DNA from: CAWHPS01 sp963831235
Lineage (GTDB): Bacteria > Fibrobacterota > OXYB2-FULL-49-7 > JAEUSG01
Length of the DNA stretch: 64,000 nucleotides
Direction: 5' to 3'
NCBI GenBank assembly: GCA_963831235.1
Contig: CAWHPS010000053.1
Location: 15,576 to 79,575 of the forward strand
Below are positions 9,091 through 17,792 of this stretch, piece after piece; within the stretch, counting starts at the first letter, position 1, and every line of letters starts with the position of its first letter. Under the pieces are notes generated by a model. It was given only the letters and a program-made list of their open reading frames with translations. It was not told where the DNA came from and searched no databases. The translations under genes and the position numbers were made by a program.

Positions 9091-9735
9091 ATGGATCATA
9101 TTATTTTGAATCTGTTTTTCAGGTTTCCGGCCATACTTATTGCGCTCACGGTTCATGAAATGGCACATGGCTGGATAGCGAAGAGACTGGGTGATGATAC
9201 GGCTGAACGTATGGGAAGGCTGACCTTTAATCCTCTTGCGCATCTTGATTTGTTCGGGACAATTATGCTTTTATTTGGGCCTTTTGGATGGGCAAAGCCG
9301 GTCCCGGTTAATCCCATGAGACTTGGCAATCCCAAGCGGGACATGATCTGGGTGGCGCTTGCCGGCCCCATGTCCAATATTCTCCTCGGATATTTAGTCG
9401 CATTGATATACCGTAATATTTTCCAGGGTTCGGTATCAGGTTCCGGAGAACTCTTTTTCTTTTATCTTATCATGATAAATATCGGCTTGTCGTTTTTCAA
9501 CCTGTTGCCAATACCTCCGCTTGACGGGTCAAATATTGTAAGAGGTTTCCTTTCCCATCAAAATGAAGCCCGTTATGTTTACTCAATGCGATATGTGCCG
9601 ATTATTTTCATAGGTATGATTGCAACCGAATGGATGTTGCATATTCCCTTGCTGAGTTATATTTTAGATCCTTTGTGGAAACCATACTTGAATGCTTTTC
9701 TGACGCTATATGGAGTCCAGGGGGTAATTAATTAG
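9091..9735 (+). CDS. Site-2-type M50 zinc metalloprotease
   Basis: A 214-residue integral membrane protease of the M50 family (compact bacterial Rv/YwhC-like group), which cuts membrane-spanning substrates. The HExxH zinc motif is His22-Glu23-Met-Ala-His26 in the first hydrophobic segment, and the third ligand lies in NLLPIPPLDGSNI. FGWAKPVPVNP is typical of this group. The ATG at 9091 is chosen over an upstream in-frame ATG (9040) because an AAAGGTG ribosome site precedes it and the longer form would begin inside a palindromic repeat. There is no PDZ domain. Confidence 0.9.
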   Translation: MDHIILNLFFRFPAILIALTVHEMAHGWIAKRLGDDTAERMGRLTFNPLAHLDLFGTIMLLFGPFGWAKPVPVNPMRLGNPKRDMIWVALAGPMSNILLGYLVALIYRNIFQGSVSGSGELFFFYLIMINIGLSFFNLLPIPPLDGSNIVRGFLSHQNEARYVYSMRYVPIIFIGMIATEWMLHIPLLSYILDPLWKPYLNAFLTLYGVQGVIN

Positions 9736-9738
9736 TAA

Positions 9739-9808
9739 ACAGGTGATAGGTGACAGGTGATAGGTGACAGGTGATAGGTGACAGGTGATAGGTGACAGGT
9801 GATAGGTG
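9739..9808. repeat. Tandem repeat, five perfect copies of a 14-base unit
   Basis: The unit ACAGGTGATAGGTG is repeated five times without a mismatch, and is itself two 7-base near-repeats (ACAGGTG and ATAGGTG). It lies between the protease and the heptose kinase. Confidence 0.95.
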
Positions 9809-9870
9809 AATGACCGGTTGATTTCAACTTTTAACTCTCAACTGTTAACTAAATTACAAGAGGAGGCATC

Positions 9871-10863
9871 ATGCATATAAAGCACACGCGTTTTAAACAG
9901 ATAGCCAGGTCTTTAAAAAATAAGAAAGTCCTCATCTTCGGTGATGTTATTCTTGACAAATATGTCTTTGGTCAAGTGAGCCGTATATCTCAGGAAGCAC
10001 CTGTGCCTGTTGTGGAGATAAAAAAGGAGAACTATCGTCTTGGCGGTAGTGCAAATGTTGCCGATAATTTAAAGTCACTTGGCCTTGAACCGCTTTGTGT
10101 AGGCATTGTTGGTTTGGATGATAGTGCTGTACAGCTTAAACATCTTTTTAAGGAAAAGGGGCTCAGCAGGCAGTGGCTTTTTGATGACCCTTCACGGCCC
10201 ACTACAATGAAAACCAGGCTCATGGCCCAAAACCAGCAAATAGTTCGCATGGATACTGAAATCACCCGCGACATAACAACTGAATTGGAGGAAAAGCTGC
10301 TGCGTGGTATTAAAAAAGCCATTGAGCAGGCGGATGCGGTAATTATCTCTGATTATGCAAAAGGCATGGTGACAAAATATCTTATTGAGTCAATTGTGGG
10401 GCTCGCGAAATCCAAAGGACTTTTTGTTGCCATTGACCCAAAGGAAAAACACTTCCAGTCATACAGGGGCGCATCAATTATTACACCCAACCACAAAGAA
10501 GCTGAAGCCGGGAGCGGCCTTAAAATCAAGGATAACGAAAGCATGAAGGCCGCTGGTTTCAAGCTCAAAGACGAGTTAGAGCTTGATGCCTGCCTTGTCA
10601 CCCTAGGCGAAAATGGCATGGCACTATTCGAAGATAACCGGCAGTTTACGCACATTCCAACTGTTGCGAGCGAGGTTTATGATGTCACTGGGGCAGGAGA
10701 CACGGTAATAAGCGTTTTTACTGCTGCTGTAACCGGGAAGGCCTCATACAAAGAGGCTGCTTCATTATCAAACTACGCTGCAGGCATAGTTATTCGCGAG
10801 ATTGGTACGGCATCAACGACCTGGAATAAGATTGAAAACGCAATGTTTGGAAGCAAAGAATAG
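9871..10863 (+). CDS. rfaE1: D-glycero-beta-D-manno-heptose-7-phosphate kinase
   Basis: A 330-residue PfkB-family kinase matching the first domain of HldE (RfaE1). It phosphorylates heptose 7-phosphate at C1 in the making of ADP-heptose for LPS core. Features: GDVILDKYVFGQVSRISQEAPVPV at the N-terminus, the LGGSANVADNL substrate loop, and the VTGAGDT motif with catalytic Asp277. The second, adenylyltransferase domain of HldE is absent, so that enzyme should be a separate gene. A strong GAGGAGG ribosome site precedes the ATG. It supports an LPS-bearing outer membrane. Confidence 0.92.
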   Translation: MHIKHTRFKQIARSLKNKKVLIFGDVILDKYVFGQVSRISQEAPVPVVEIKKENYRLGGSANVADNLKSLGLEPLCVGIVGLDDSAVQLKHLFKEKGLSRQWLFDDPSRPTTMKTRLMAQNQQIVRMDTEITRDITTELEEKLLRGIKKAIEQADAVIISDYAKGMVTKYLIESIVGLAKSKGLFVAIDPKEKHFQSYRGASIITPNHKEAEAGSGLKIKDNESMKAAGFKLKDELELDACLVTLGENGMALFEDNRQFTHIPTVASEVYDVTGAGDTVISVFTAAVTGKASYKEAASLSNYAAGIVIREIGTASTTWNKIENAMFGSKE

Positions 10864-10900
10864 GTATTGTTTCAGTCACCATGAAAACTATTTTTAACAC

Positions 10901-11572
10901 ATGAAAAAAATTATAATCATCTGCACTCTATTTGCGATAACGTACTCAAATGATCTGCTTGTTTCGCCCGCTTTAACGGATGATGCGCTTTCCGTGGCCG
11001 TTAATCCTGCCGGGCTTGCCACATACCGTGGGGCAAACCTGGCGATTGTCTCCTCTTTCAGACCTGAGAGCAGTCTATTTGCGGGCATATCAATAAAGGG
11101 GTTAGGGCTTGGCTTAAAAAACAACAATGGAACCTCTTCATATTCATTGGCTGATGGTTTCAGGATAAATCCCAAGGTTTATTGTGGTATGCGTTTAAGC
11201 TATGTAAAGGCCACTGCTCAATCCTTTTACAATTACGATATGGGGTTTATGGTAAGGCCAATTGATTATGTCTCCATTGGAGCAAATACCGAGAACCTTG
11301 TCAGCGGCGGCGACGAAAAGCGAAATGTGTCAATGGGGGCTGCTGCCCGAATCTTTGATTTTGTCACACTTGGCATGGATGTTGTTTATGACGGTGCTTT
11401 TAAAACGCCGAAATATAATGCAGATCTGGCGCTAGGGGGAATCAACCTTTCAGCAAAAGCGGATTTCAAAACATCTTCCTTTTGGGCAGGTCTTACGGTA
11501 AGCATGGCCAATGCTGAAGCGGGCTTCATGTACCCATTCGGGGAATCAAAAGACAAGTTCATATCTTTATGA
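10901..11572 (+). CDS. Beta-barrel domain in frame with the SppA gene, ended by TGA
   Basis: A 223-residue protein with a short signal peptide (about 1-16) and a PorV-like start (AVNPAGLATY), followed by alternating strands typical of an outer-membrane barrel. It ends at a TGA (11570-11572). The same frame then stays open with no stop through the whole SppA gene to 13177, and no ATG or GTG lies between the TGA and the SppA core. This suggests that barrel and protease were one 758-codon gene. Either the TGA is a nonsense mutation, a sequence error, or it is read through. Confidence 0.7.
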   Translation: MKKIIIICTLFAITYSNDLLVSPALTDDALSVAVNPAGLATYRGANLAIVSSFRPESSLFAGISIKGLGLGLKNNNGTSSYSLADGFRINPKVYCGMRLSYVKATAQSFYNYDMGFMVRPIDYVSIGANTENLVSGGDEKRNVSMGAAARIFDFVTLGMDVVYDGAFKTPKYNADLALGGINLSAKADFKTSSFWAGLTVSMANAEAGFMYPFGESKDKFISL

Positions 11573-11671
11573 ACCGGAGTTGATAGAAAGCAGGCCCTTT
11601 ATGAACCGGCTAAAAAGGTTGCGGTTATTACAATAGCTGGAAATTATCAGGACAATGATCCTGAATTCAGT

Positions 11672-13177
11672 TTGTTTGGCGGCGGTTATTCTACCTTGTC
11701 GCATGTGCTTTCACAGATTCGAAAAGCGGAACGGGATGAAGATATAAAAATGGTTGTTCTTAAAATCGGGTCAATCTCTTCGGGGCTCGGAATGGTTGAT
11801 GAAATACGTGAGGCTGTTCTTGATTTGAGGTTATCAGGCAAGCGAACAGTCGCATATCTCGACAATGTCGAGCTTGTTGAATATTATCTGGCAACAGCCG
11901 CGGATCAGGTTGTGGTTGAACCAATGGCTGCATGGGTTATGGCCGGAATCAGCGCTGAAGTCACATTCCTCAAGGGAACTTTTGATAAAATAGGTGTTAA
12001 GGCTGAATTCGAACGCATCGGCGAATATAAATCTGCTGTGGAACCGCTCACACGAGATTCAATGTCGCCTGCTTTCAGAGAGAATGAAACAGCTCTATTG
12101 TCGTCCGTTTATGATCACCTTTTAAATGGAATAGCCACTGCCCGCAGCATGACCCGTGATTCAGTTGAAAAATTTATTGACAGGGGCACAATTCCCATGA
12201 AAGAGGCAATTGAAAAGGGGCTTATAAACAGAACAGGTTATTTCAACGAAATTATTGCGGAATATTCAGGCGCATCGGAAAAGAGTTTGGACCTTTCCAA
12301 TAGATCCTACTACGGAGAGCAGTGGTTCAGCGGACCTCGGATAGCCGTGGTAAATGCCAGCGGGACCATAATCACCGGTGAATCGTTTACTGATTTTTTT
12401 TCCGGTGAGGTTTTTATGGGTTCAGAAACAATGACCCGGATTCTCAAGCACTTAAGAAAAGACAAGAACATTAAAGCTGTTGTGTTAAGGATAAATAGCG
12501 GAGGCGGTTCAGGCGTTGCATCTGATATTATCTGGCATGAAGTGAAAAAGCTTAAGGAATCGGGAAAACCTGTCATTGTTTCAATCGGTGATGTTGCTGC
12601 ATCAGGCGGATATTATATCGCATGTGCTGCGGATACTATTATTTGCAGCGAAGGGTCAATTGTTGGAAGCATAGGGGTCTTTGCTGGTAAGTTCGTACTT
12701 AAAGGACTATACGATAAAATTGGTATAAATAAGGAGTTAATAAATTTCGGTAAAAATGCAGATGCCTTCTCTGATTATAAGGAATTCTCGCCCGAACAAA
12801 AAGAACTACTCGCTTCATCAATCAGGGAATTTTACAATGGTTTTCTTGATCGCGTTGCTGAGGGACGGGGAATGACCACTGACAGCGTTAATATAATCGG
12901 CAGGGGAAGGGTTTTTACAGGCTCGCAAGCGCTCGAACGGGGGCTTGTTGATGAAATCGGTGGGATTGGAGATGCCATTGATATTGCAAAGGAAAAGGCT
13001 GGCTTCTCGGAGATTGAAACACCTGAAATAGATATTTACCCTAAGGAAAAAGGGTTCTTTGCATCAATGACTGGTGATAGCGAGGCTAAAATATCTGGTT
13101 CTTTTATAAAAGCATTGAGTTCCATGAATGACCAAAAGATAATGGCGATAATGCCATATCGAATAAATATCAAATAA
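11672..13177 (+). CDS. sppA: Signal peptide peptidase SppA, 67K type
   Basis: SppA degrades signal peptides left in the inner membrane after export. Two S49 domains are present: the first carries the catalytic Lys (Lys120, ERIGEYKSAVEP) and the second the nucleophile Ser311 (GDVAASGGYY), as in E. coli SppA. The given start is a TTG at 11672, which is poor; SppA-like sequence (KKVAVITIAG) already begins about 60 bases upstream, directly after the in-frame TGA of the barrel domain. A proper independent start is therefore missing, which points to a fusion with the preceding segment. Confidence 0.88.
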   Translation: MFGGGYSTLSHVLSQIRKAERDEDIKMVVLKIGSISSGLGMVDEIREAVLDLRLSGKRTVAYLDNVELVEYYLATAADQVVVEPMAAWVMAGISAEVTFLKGTFDKIGVKAEFERIGEYKSAVEPLTRDSMSPAFRENETALLSSVYDHLLNGIATARSMTRDSVEKFIDRGTIPMKEAIEKGLINRTGYFNEIIAEYSGASEKSLDLSNRSYYGEQWFSGPRIAVVNASGTIITGESFTDFFSGEVFMGSETMTRILKHLRKDKNIKAVVLRINSGGGSGVASDIIWHEVKKLKESGKPVIVSIGDVAASGGYYIACAADTIICSEGSIVGSIGVFAGKFVLKGLYDKIGINKELINFGKNADAFSDYKEFSPEQKELLASSIREFYNGFLDRVAEGRGMTTDSVNIIGRGRVFTGSQALERGLVDEIGGIGDAIDIAKEKAGFSEIETPEIDIYPKEKGFFASMTGDSEAKISGSFIKALSSMNDQKIMAIMPYRINIK

Positions 13178-13206
13178 TTTTTTTGATAGTTGATGCGTTG
13201 GTTAAA

Positions 13207-13449
13207 TCAAGCGTAAATATCAAGGCTTTGACCAACACCTCTTGGTGATGGCGAAGGTTTTGGAAGGGCTTCAATGAGCTGTTTTGCCGCTTGTCCCTCT
13301 ATTTCCATTCCCTTTTTCAGGACCTGTGTTGCAATTGCCAAACCTGTTTTGCCGGAAGCGATATTGATTAATGAATTTAATTCCATAGAGTTACTCATAT
13401 TATTTATCGGCATATTATTAATGAACTTGAATAATTCCTTTTTTGCCAT
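13207..13449 (-). CDS. YjfB-like putative motility protein
   Basis: An 80-residue protein whose C-terminal half (GQAAKQLIEALPKPSPSPRG and ending in DIYA) resembles the YjfB family, small proteins linked to motility in Bacillus. It is encoded opposite to sppA and thiL, between them. No flagellar gene is close by. Assignment is by the C-terminal pattern only. Confidence 0.55.
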   Translation of the reverse strand: MAKKELFKFINNMPINNMSNSMELNSLINIASGKTGLAIATQVLKKGMEIEGQAAKQLIEALPKPSPSPRGVGQSLDIYA

Positions 13450-13484
13450 ATAGAATAGGTTTGTGGATGACTCTGTAATGCATT

Positions 13485-14465
13485 ATGAAAAAACAAGTTA
13501 AAATGCCTGATGAATTTGAACTGATTGGCCGGTTAGCCAAATTGGCTGGTATTGGTTTTCATAAAATCCTGGTTAAAGGCATTGGAGATGATTGCGCTGT
13601 TATAAGAACAAAAGGGAAAAAATATATACTTGTTTCCACAGATACCTTTAACGAAGAAATTCATTTTAAAAGAAAGTATTCGACTTTTTATGAAGCTGGG
13701 ATAAAAGCTGCAACAGGCGGCGTAAGCGATATTTTCGCAATGGGTGGTTCGTGCGATTTCCTGTTCATATCAATTTCAATCCCGGAAAATATGAATTTAA
13801 AGTTTGTTGAAGATTTTTATCGCGGGATAAAACATGTATCTGATTCCTGCGGGGCAGTGATTGCCGGAGGTGACACTACCTCATCAGTCCGATATTTTTC
13901 AACCACCATTACGGTAATGGGAAATGTTTTGAAACAAAATCTAAAACTAAGGTCTGGTGCGGAAATCGGAGACAGGGTATATGTTACAGGTATCCCGGGG
14001 TACTCCCTGGCAGGGCTTACACTTCTTGAAAAAGGCATTTGCAAAGGAAAAGGGGCTATTAAAGAGGCGTTGAACCAGCATAAGAGTCCCATGCCATATC
14101 TTAATGTTCAAGGGATTGCTGATAAGTCATCTGTTACATCCATGATTGATATAAGCGATGGATTGTCATCAGAGCTTAACCATATTGCCAAAGAATCCAA
14201 CGTAAGGATCCGAATCACACTTGAAGAATTATTAACCAATCCAGGACTCAATGAACTTTCTTCTTTTCTTGGAATTCCTGTTGAACGATTGGTCCTTCAA
14301 AGCGGGGAGGAATATATACTGCTTTTTACATCAAAGGACAGCATTAATAGAAAGGGGCTGATTGAAATAGGCAGGGTGGAAAAGGGAGGCGCAAAAGTTT
14401 TAATCAAACATTCAGGCAAATGGAAGACGCTTTCCTCCACGGGGTATAATCATTTTATTAAGTGA
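13485..14465 (+). CDS. thiL: Thiamine-monophosphate kinase
   Basis: ThiL adds the second phosphate to thiamine monophosphate, giving the cofactor thiamine diphosphate. The 326-residue protein shows GIGDDCAVI, the STDTFNEEIHF metal-binding loop, AATGGVSDIFAMGG, and VIAGGDTTSS, and ends with the ISDGLSSEL block. These are the family's ATP and Mg2+ sites. It ends 4 bases into a possible GTG start of the next gene. Other thiamine genes are not in the window. Confidence 0.95.
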   Translation: MKKQVKMPDEFELIGRLAKLAGIGFHKILVKGIGDDCAVIRTKGKKYILVSTDTFNEEIHFKRKYSTFYEAGIKAATGGVSDIFAMGGSCDFLFISISIPENMNLKFVEDFYRGIKHVSDSCGAVIAGGDTTSSVRYFSTTITVMGNVLKQNLKLRSGAEIGDRVYVTGIPGYSLAGLTLLEKGICKGKGAIKEALNQHKSPMPYLNVQGIADKSSVTSMIDISDGLSSELNHIAKESNVRIRITLEELLTNPGLNELSSFLGIPVERLVLQSGEEYILLFTSKDSINRKGLIEIGRVEKGGAKVLIKHSGKWKTLSSTGYNHFIK

Positions 14466-14506
14466 TTTCAAGGCAGTATAAGTTATATTTATGCAAAAGA
14501 ATAAAT

Positions 14507-15625
14507 ATGCTGAATAAATCCCAATTAGGTGGTTTTTGCGTAATAAGGCCTGATTTTAACTTTGATTCAAAGAATACAGTTAAAATCAAGACTTTTTTCA
14601 TGGATTATCTTAATAATCCAGGTAAGGGCATTGTCCTTGATTTAAGCCTTGTAAAAGCCATAGACCAGGTTGGGTTTCATTCACTGAATAATATTCTTTC
14701 CGGTTTACGTAAAAGGAATGCCCCGCTTATAATTTATTCGGATTTTCTAGAAACAGCGGATCAAATAAGAAAGAAGATGCCGGATATCCGGGTTGTAGGA
14801 AGTGAAGTCGAGGCATTAAATGAGCTTGGAAAATCTGCAGGAGATGATACATTTATATCCTCGTCGCTTGAGTGTCCTATTTGCGCCAATACTGATTTGC
14901 CCGCCCGTGTTGTTGATTGGGATCGTATCCATTATGTTTTCAACGAGAACTCATTTCTTCCAAGTGCTGAAAAATCCGGGGTGGACCGCGATCTGGACCT
15001 TTACCGTCATGGGGTCATATCCTGTTATGACTGCCTTTTTACATCTTTCTACAACACGGATTTCATAAGGGGGTTAGGCAACGAAAGGATTCTCCCACAA
15101 TTTTCACTGGACATTAAAAACCTGCTCATCAAAACAACAAACAGGCGCCGCGATATGATGCTTAAAGCTGGTTATGAAAATACCCAATTCAAATCAGTCA
15201 TAATTAATAAGGATGATCTTGAAACAATCTATCGATTGGGTGCAGACTGTATCACCACCATATCGTTTGACAGGAGCGTGAACAGACTTTACGAAGCGGG
15301 ATTATCCTATCTTCTTATCTATTATTACATGAAGGATGATAAAAAAGACACAGCACTCCTTGAAAAGTCGGACACGGCTTTCAAGGATTGCATAAAGTAT
15401 AGACCCGACGAAAACCGTCAGAGAATCTGGCAGTCATATTATTTTCGCGTTGTGCTGACCATGCTGAATAAAAAAGCCGCATCATCGCTTTCGATAATGG
15501 AAAATTTCAGGAAGGAACGGGAGCTTCTGCAGGGAAACGAAATACGGATATTTGATTTATGGTATCAACAGGCGCAGCGTGTTCATAAACAGGAAATCCG
15601 TGATGTGATTGTAAAATACATGTAA
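14507..15625 (+). CDS. STAS-like N-terminus fused to a Cys-motif (DUF2225-like) protein
   Basis: A 372-residue protein in two parts. Residues about 1-105 look like a STAS domain (GIVLDLSLVKAIDQVGFHSL resembles the anti-sigma antagonist core). From about 118 there are two Cys pairs, CPIC and SCYDC, in a pattern like DUF2225 proteins that bind zinc, then a helical, possibly TPR-like C-terminus. A GTG at 14462 inside thiL is an alternative start giving 387 residues. It overlaps the start of the next gene by one base. Function unknown; the fusion suggests a cytoplasmic signalling role. Confidence 0.6.
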   Translation: MLNKSQLGGFCVIRPDFNFDSKNTVKIKTFFMDYLNNPGKGIVLDLSLVKAIDQVGFHSLNNILSGLRKRNAPLIIYSDFLETADQIRKKMPDIRVVGSEVEALNELGKSAGDDTFISSSLECPICANTDLPARVVDWDRIHYVFNENSFLPSAEKSGVDRDLDLYRHGVISCYDCLFTSFYNTDFIRGLGNERILPQFSLDIKNLLIKTTNRRRDMMLKAGYENTQFKSVIINKDDLETIYRLGADCITTISFDRSVNRLYEAGLSYLLIYYYMKDDKKDTALLEKSDTAFKDCIKYRPDENRQRIWQSYYFRVVLTMLNKKAASSLSIMENFRKERELLQGNEIRIFDLWYQQAQRVHKQEIRDVIVKYM

Positions 15626-16404
15626 TGGAAAAAACAGCCATAAAAGCGGCTTTTGCAGCTGCAAAAGTCCTGAAGAAACACTACGGTAGAATCAAATCCT
15701 CGGACATAGAATCCAAGGGCCGGAATGATTATGTCTCTTTTGTTGACCGCGCTGCAGAGGATGCCATTATCGCAACTGTCCGAGAACGTTTTCCTGATCA
15801 CGCTTTTCTTACTGAGGAAAGCGGGGCAAAGAGCGGGGCTGGTGATGTGAGGTGGATAATTGACCCGCTTGATGGCACGACAAATTATCTGCGCATGCAT
15901 AACAGGTTTGCGGTTTCAGTTGGTGTGGAAAAGAACGGAAATATGGAATGCGGTGTTGTTTATGATGTTCTTCATGACGAATTGTTTGCAGCAAGGCGCG
16001 GAAAAGGTGCCAGGCTGAATGGGCGCAGGGTTTCAGTGTCAGGGGAGAAATGTTTGGGAAATGCGCTTGTGCTTTTTGGCACTCCTTTCCGCAGCAGCCC
16101 GGCAAGGGTCAGAGCCTTCTCAAGGCTTTTCGCAAAGGTACAGATTAATACAAGCGATCACAGGCGTGAAGGCGTTGCGGCATTGGATCTCGCCTGGGTC
16201 GCATGCGGAAGGGCCGAAGCATTTTACGAGATAGGCTTGAAACCATGGGACATGGCTGCAGGTTCGCTTCTGGTAAAGGAAGCGGGCGGATGGATTGGGG
16301 ATTTTCACGGCGACAACGACGATTTGTTCAGAAAGACATTTCTTTCAACCAATTTCAGGTTGAAGGGATCTTTTTTAGGTCTTTTTAAGGGATCAGGATT
16401 TTAG
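15625..16404 (+). CDS. suhB: Inositol monophosphatase family protein (SuhB-like)
   Basis: A 259-residue member of the Mg2+-dependent sugar-phosphatase family (inositol-1-phosphatase, fructose-1,6-bisphosphatase IV, SuhB). Metal ligands are visible: Glu64-Glu65 (LTEESG), Asp80 and Asp83 (WIIDPLDGTTN), and the C-terminal KPWDMAAGSLLVKEAGG motif. The substrate cannot be decided from sequence. It starts at the stop of the preceding gene and converges with a minus-strand STAS gene, their stops overlapping by two bases. Confidence 0.9.
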   Translation: MEKTAIKAAFAAAKVLKKHYGRIKSSDIESKGRNDYVSFVDRAAEDAIIATVRERFPDHAFLTEESGAKSGAGDVRWIIDPLDGTTNYLRMHNRFAVSVGVEKNGNMECGVVYDVLHDELFAARRGKGARLNGRRVSVSGEKCLGNALVLFGTPFRSSPARVRAFSRLFAKVQINTSDHRREGVAALDLAWVACGRAEAFYEIGLKPWDMAAGSLLVKEAGGWIGDFHGDNDDLFRKTFLSTNFRLKGSFLGLFKGSGF

Positions 16405-16730
16405 AGGTTGTTTTTCGCTGATTCGAGAGCTGCTTCATAGTCTTCAATTTGCCTGAATATAGGTATTATCCTGACAAGTCCAGAATTCTCAAAAACCTCT
16501 CTCAATTGTTCGGATGCGTTTATGATTGCTATTCCGCCGTTTGCTATCTGGAGGTCTTTGTGGTTGCGGATAAGCACCCCGATGCTTCCACTGTTGATTA
16601 TGTTGACGTCATGCATATCGAGCAGTATATGAACGCTTTTTTGCTCGGCTTTCTGCATTTTATTAATCAGGTTCATTATGCCGTCGGAAGTGATGTCTTT
16701 GGTTGAAATCTTGATTTTTTCGTATTTCAT
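16401..16730 (-). CDS. STAS-domain anti-sigma-factor antagonist-like protein
   Basis: A roughly 110-residue single STAS domain. The core VHILLDMHDVNIINSGSIGVL has Ser at the position phosphorylated in SpoIIAA-type antagonists (NSGSIG). An upstream GTG at 16736 is an alternative start; the ATG at 16730 has better spacing to a GAGA ribosome site. A SpoIIE-type phosphatase is encoded at 20546-22411 and would be a natural partner, but this is inferred. No anti-sigma kinase is seen. Confidence 0.8.
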   Translation of the reverse strand: MKYEKIKISTKDITSDGIMNLINKMQKAEQKSVHILLDMHDVNIINSGSIGVLIRNHKDLQIANGGIAIINASEQLREVFENSGLVRIIPIFRQIEDYEAALESAKNNL

Positions 16731-16770
16731 GATCACATCTCGTTTTGTTTATTCAAATATAACTAAAGAG

Positions 16771-17343
16771 GTGAGGGCGTCTCAACTAAAGAAATTTTCA
16801 CTCTTTCAAGGTGTTAATAAAACGGCAGATGGCTGCTCTGCTGAAGAAATAAACCTGCCCTCTCTTAATGCGGCAATTGAGGCTGCTTCAGCAGGAGAAG
16901 CAGGGAAAGGGTTTGCTGTTGTGGCTTCCGAGGTAAAGAATTTGGCAAAGAAGACAGCGGAATCTACTAAACAGGTGGCTGATGAAATTGAAAAGATGCG
17001 GACAAATGCCTCAAATGCCGGGAATGCCATTACCGGAATGGCTGAGGTCATTGCACGAGTAAGCGCAACCGCCCAAACCACGGCTCAGACAGTGGGAGAG
17101 CAGTCCGTTTCAACAAGTGAAATCGCCAAAAATGTGGAAGGTGCTAACATGGCGGCTAATGACGTTGCTAAAAGCATTGCCGCAATAGCGCTTGGAATGG
17201 AAACAGTTTCCCAAAAGCTTCAGAGTTTAAGCAGTGTCTCTTTGAATACATTTAATCACGCTGCGGACACGGAACGCAGCACAGAAGAGCTTGCAAAAAC
17301 AGCGGTTGACCTTAGGGAAATGGTTGGACGCTTTAAAATATAG
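16771..17343 (+). pseudogene. Methyl-accepting chemotaxis protein remnant (signalling tip only)
   Basis: About 190 residues containing the hairpin tip of a chemoreceptor: SLNAAIEAASAGEAGKGFAV, then VASEVKNLAKKTAESTKQ and a heptad-rich helix to the end. The sensor, membrane segments, HAMP domain and the descending half of the hairpin are missing, and the conserved block before the tip (usually IADQTNLLALNAA) is degraded to AEEINLPSLNAA. No convincing start codon is present; the GTG at 16771 is the first after the opposite-strand STAS gene. Most likely a decayed receptor. Confidence 0.6.
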
Positions 17344-17358
17344 TACCGGCCTTATAAA

Positions 17359-17508
17359 TCACTTCTTTTCAATCGTTGCTGTCTTTGCTGTGTCCTGGTT
17401 TCCTTTCATGGCACGATGACGAAGGATGAAAATAATGACGACAAGCAGTGTGCACATGACTGAAAAAAAACCAACCGCAAGCCTTGTTACGAATTGCTTT
17501 GAATCCAT
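17359..17508 (-). CDS. Small membrane protein, 49 residues
   Basis: An ATG at 17508 is preceded by a strong AGGAGA ribosome site at good spacing. The product has a polar start (MDSKQF), a single hydrophobic helix at about 10-29 (AVGFFSVMCTLLVVIIFIL), an RHR positive cluster and a Lys/Thr-rich tail. It is probably an inner-membrane single-pass protein. No family recognised. It converges with the chemoreceptor remnant. Confidence 0.6.
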   Translation of the reverse strand: MDSKQFVTRLAVGFFSVMCTLLVVIIFILRHRAMKGNQDTAKTATIEKK

Positions 17509-17684
17509 GTTATTTCTCCTGAATGTGTTTTGTTTTTAAGTCAATCTGATTAAATATAATTTATTTTCCAATTAGAATATCAGGTAATTACCATGTTTTT
17601 AGTTGCTTGCAAATCCTTTTGGATTTCAATACATGTTAGTCGGCTATCCACCTGTCTGCCAAACAAGCAAGTTTTCAAAAAATA

Positions 17685-17714
17685 TTGACAAACTCTGTTA
17701 ATTTTATTTATTAT
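17685..17714 (+). promoter_or_regulatory. Predicted promoter of the beta-barrel gene
   Basis: TTGACA (17685-17690), an 18-base spacer, TATTAT (17709-17714). The transcript would carry a 5' leader with a perfect 6-bp hairpin TATGGG/CCCATA (17738-17754) and an AAAGGAG ribosome site before the ATG at 17793. The same ten bases AATATTGACA form the -35 region of the gene at 59689. Confidence 0.65.
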
Positions 17715-17792
17715 AACATTGTGTAAATTAGAAGGGATATGGGATACACCCATAAGACGCTAATTTATTAAACCAAAACAAAGGAGAAAAGA

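Noticed and set aside
11573..11620. Selenocysteine (SECIS) hairpin after the in-frame TGA of sppA
   Set aside because: Only a 4-bp CCGG self-match and a weak AAAG/CTTT pair are seen; no bacterial SECIS-like apical loop, and the position is not a known redox site.
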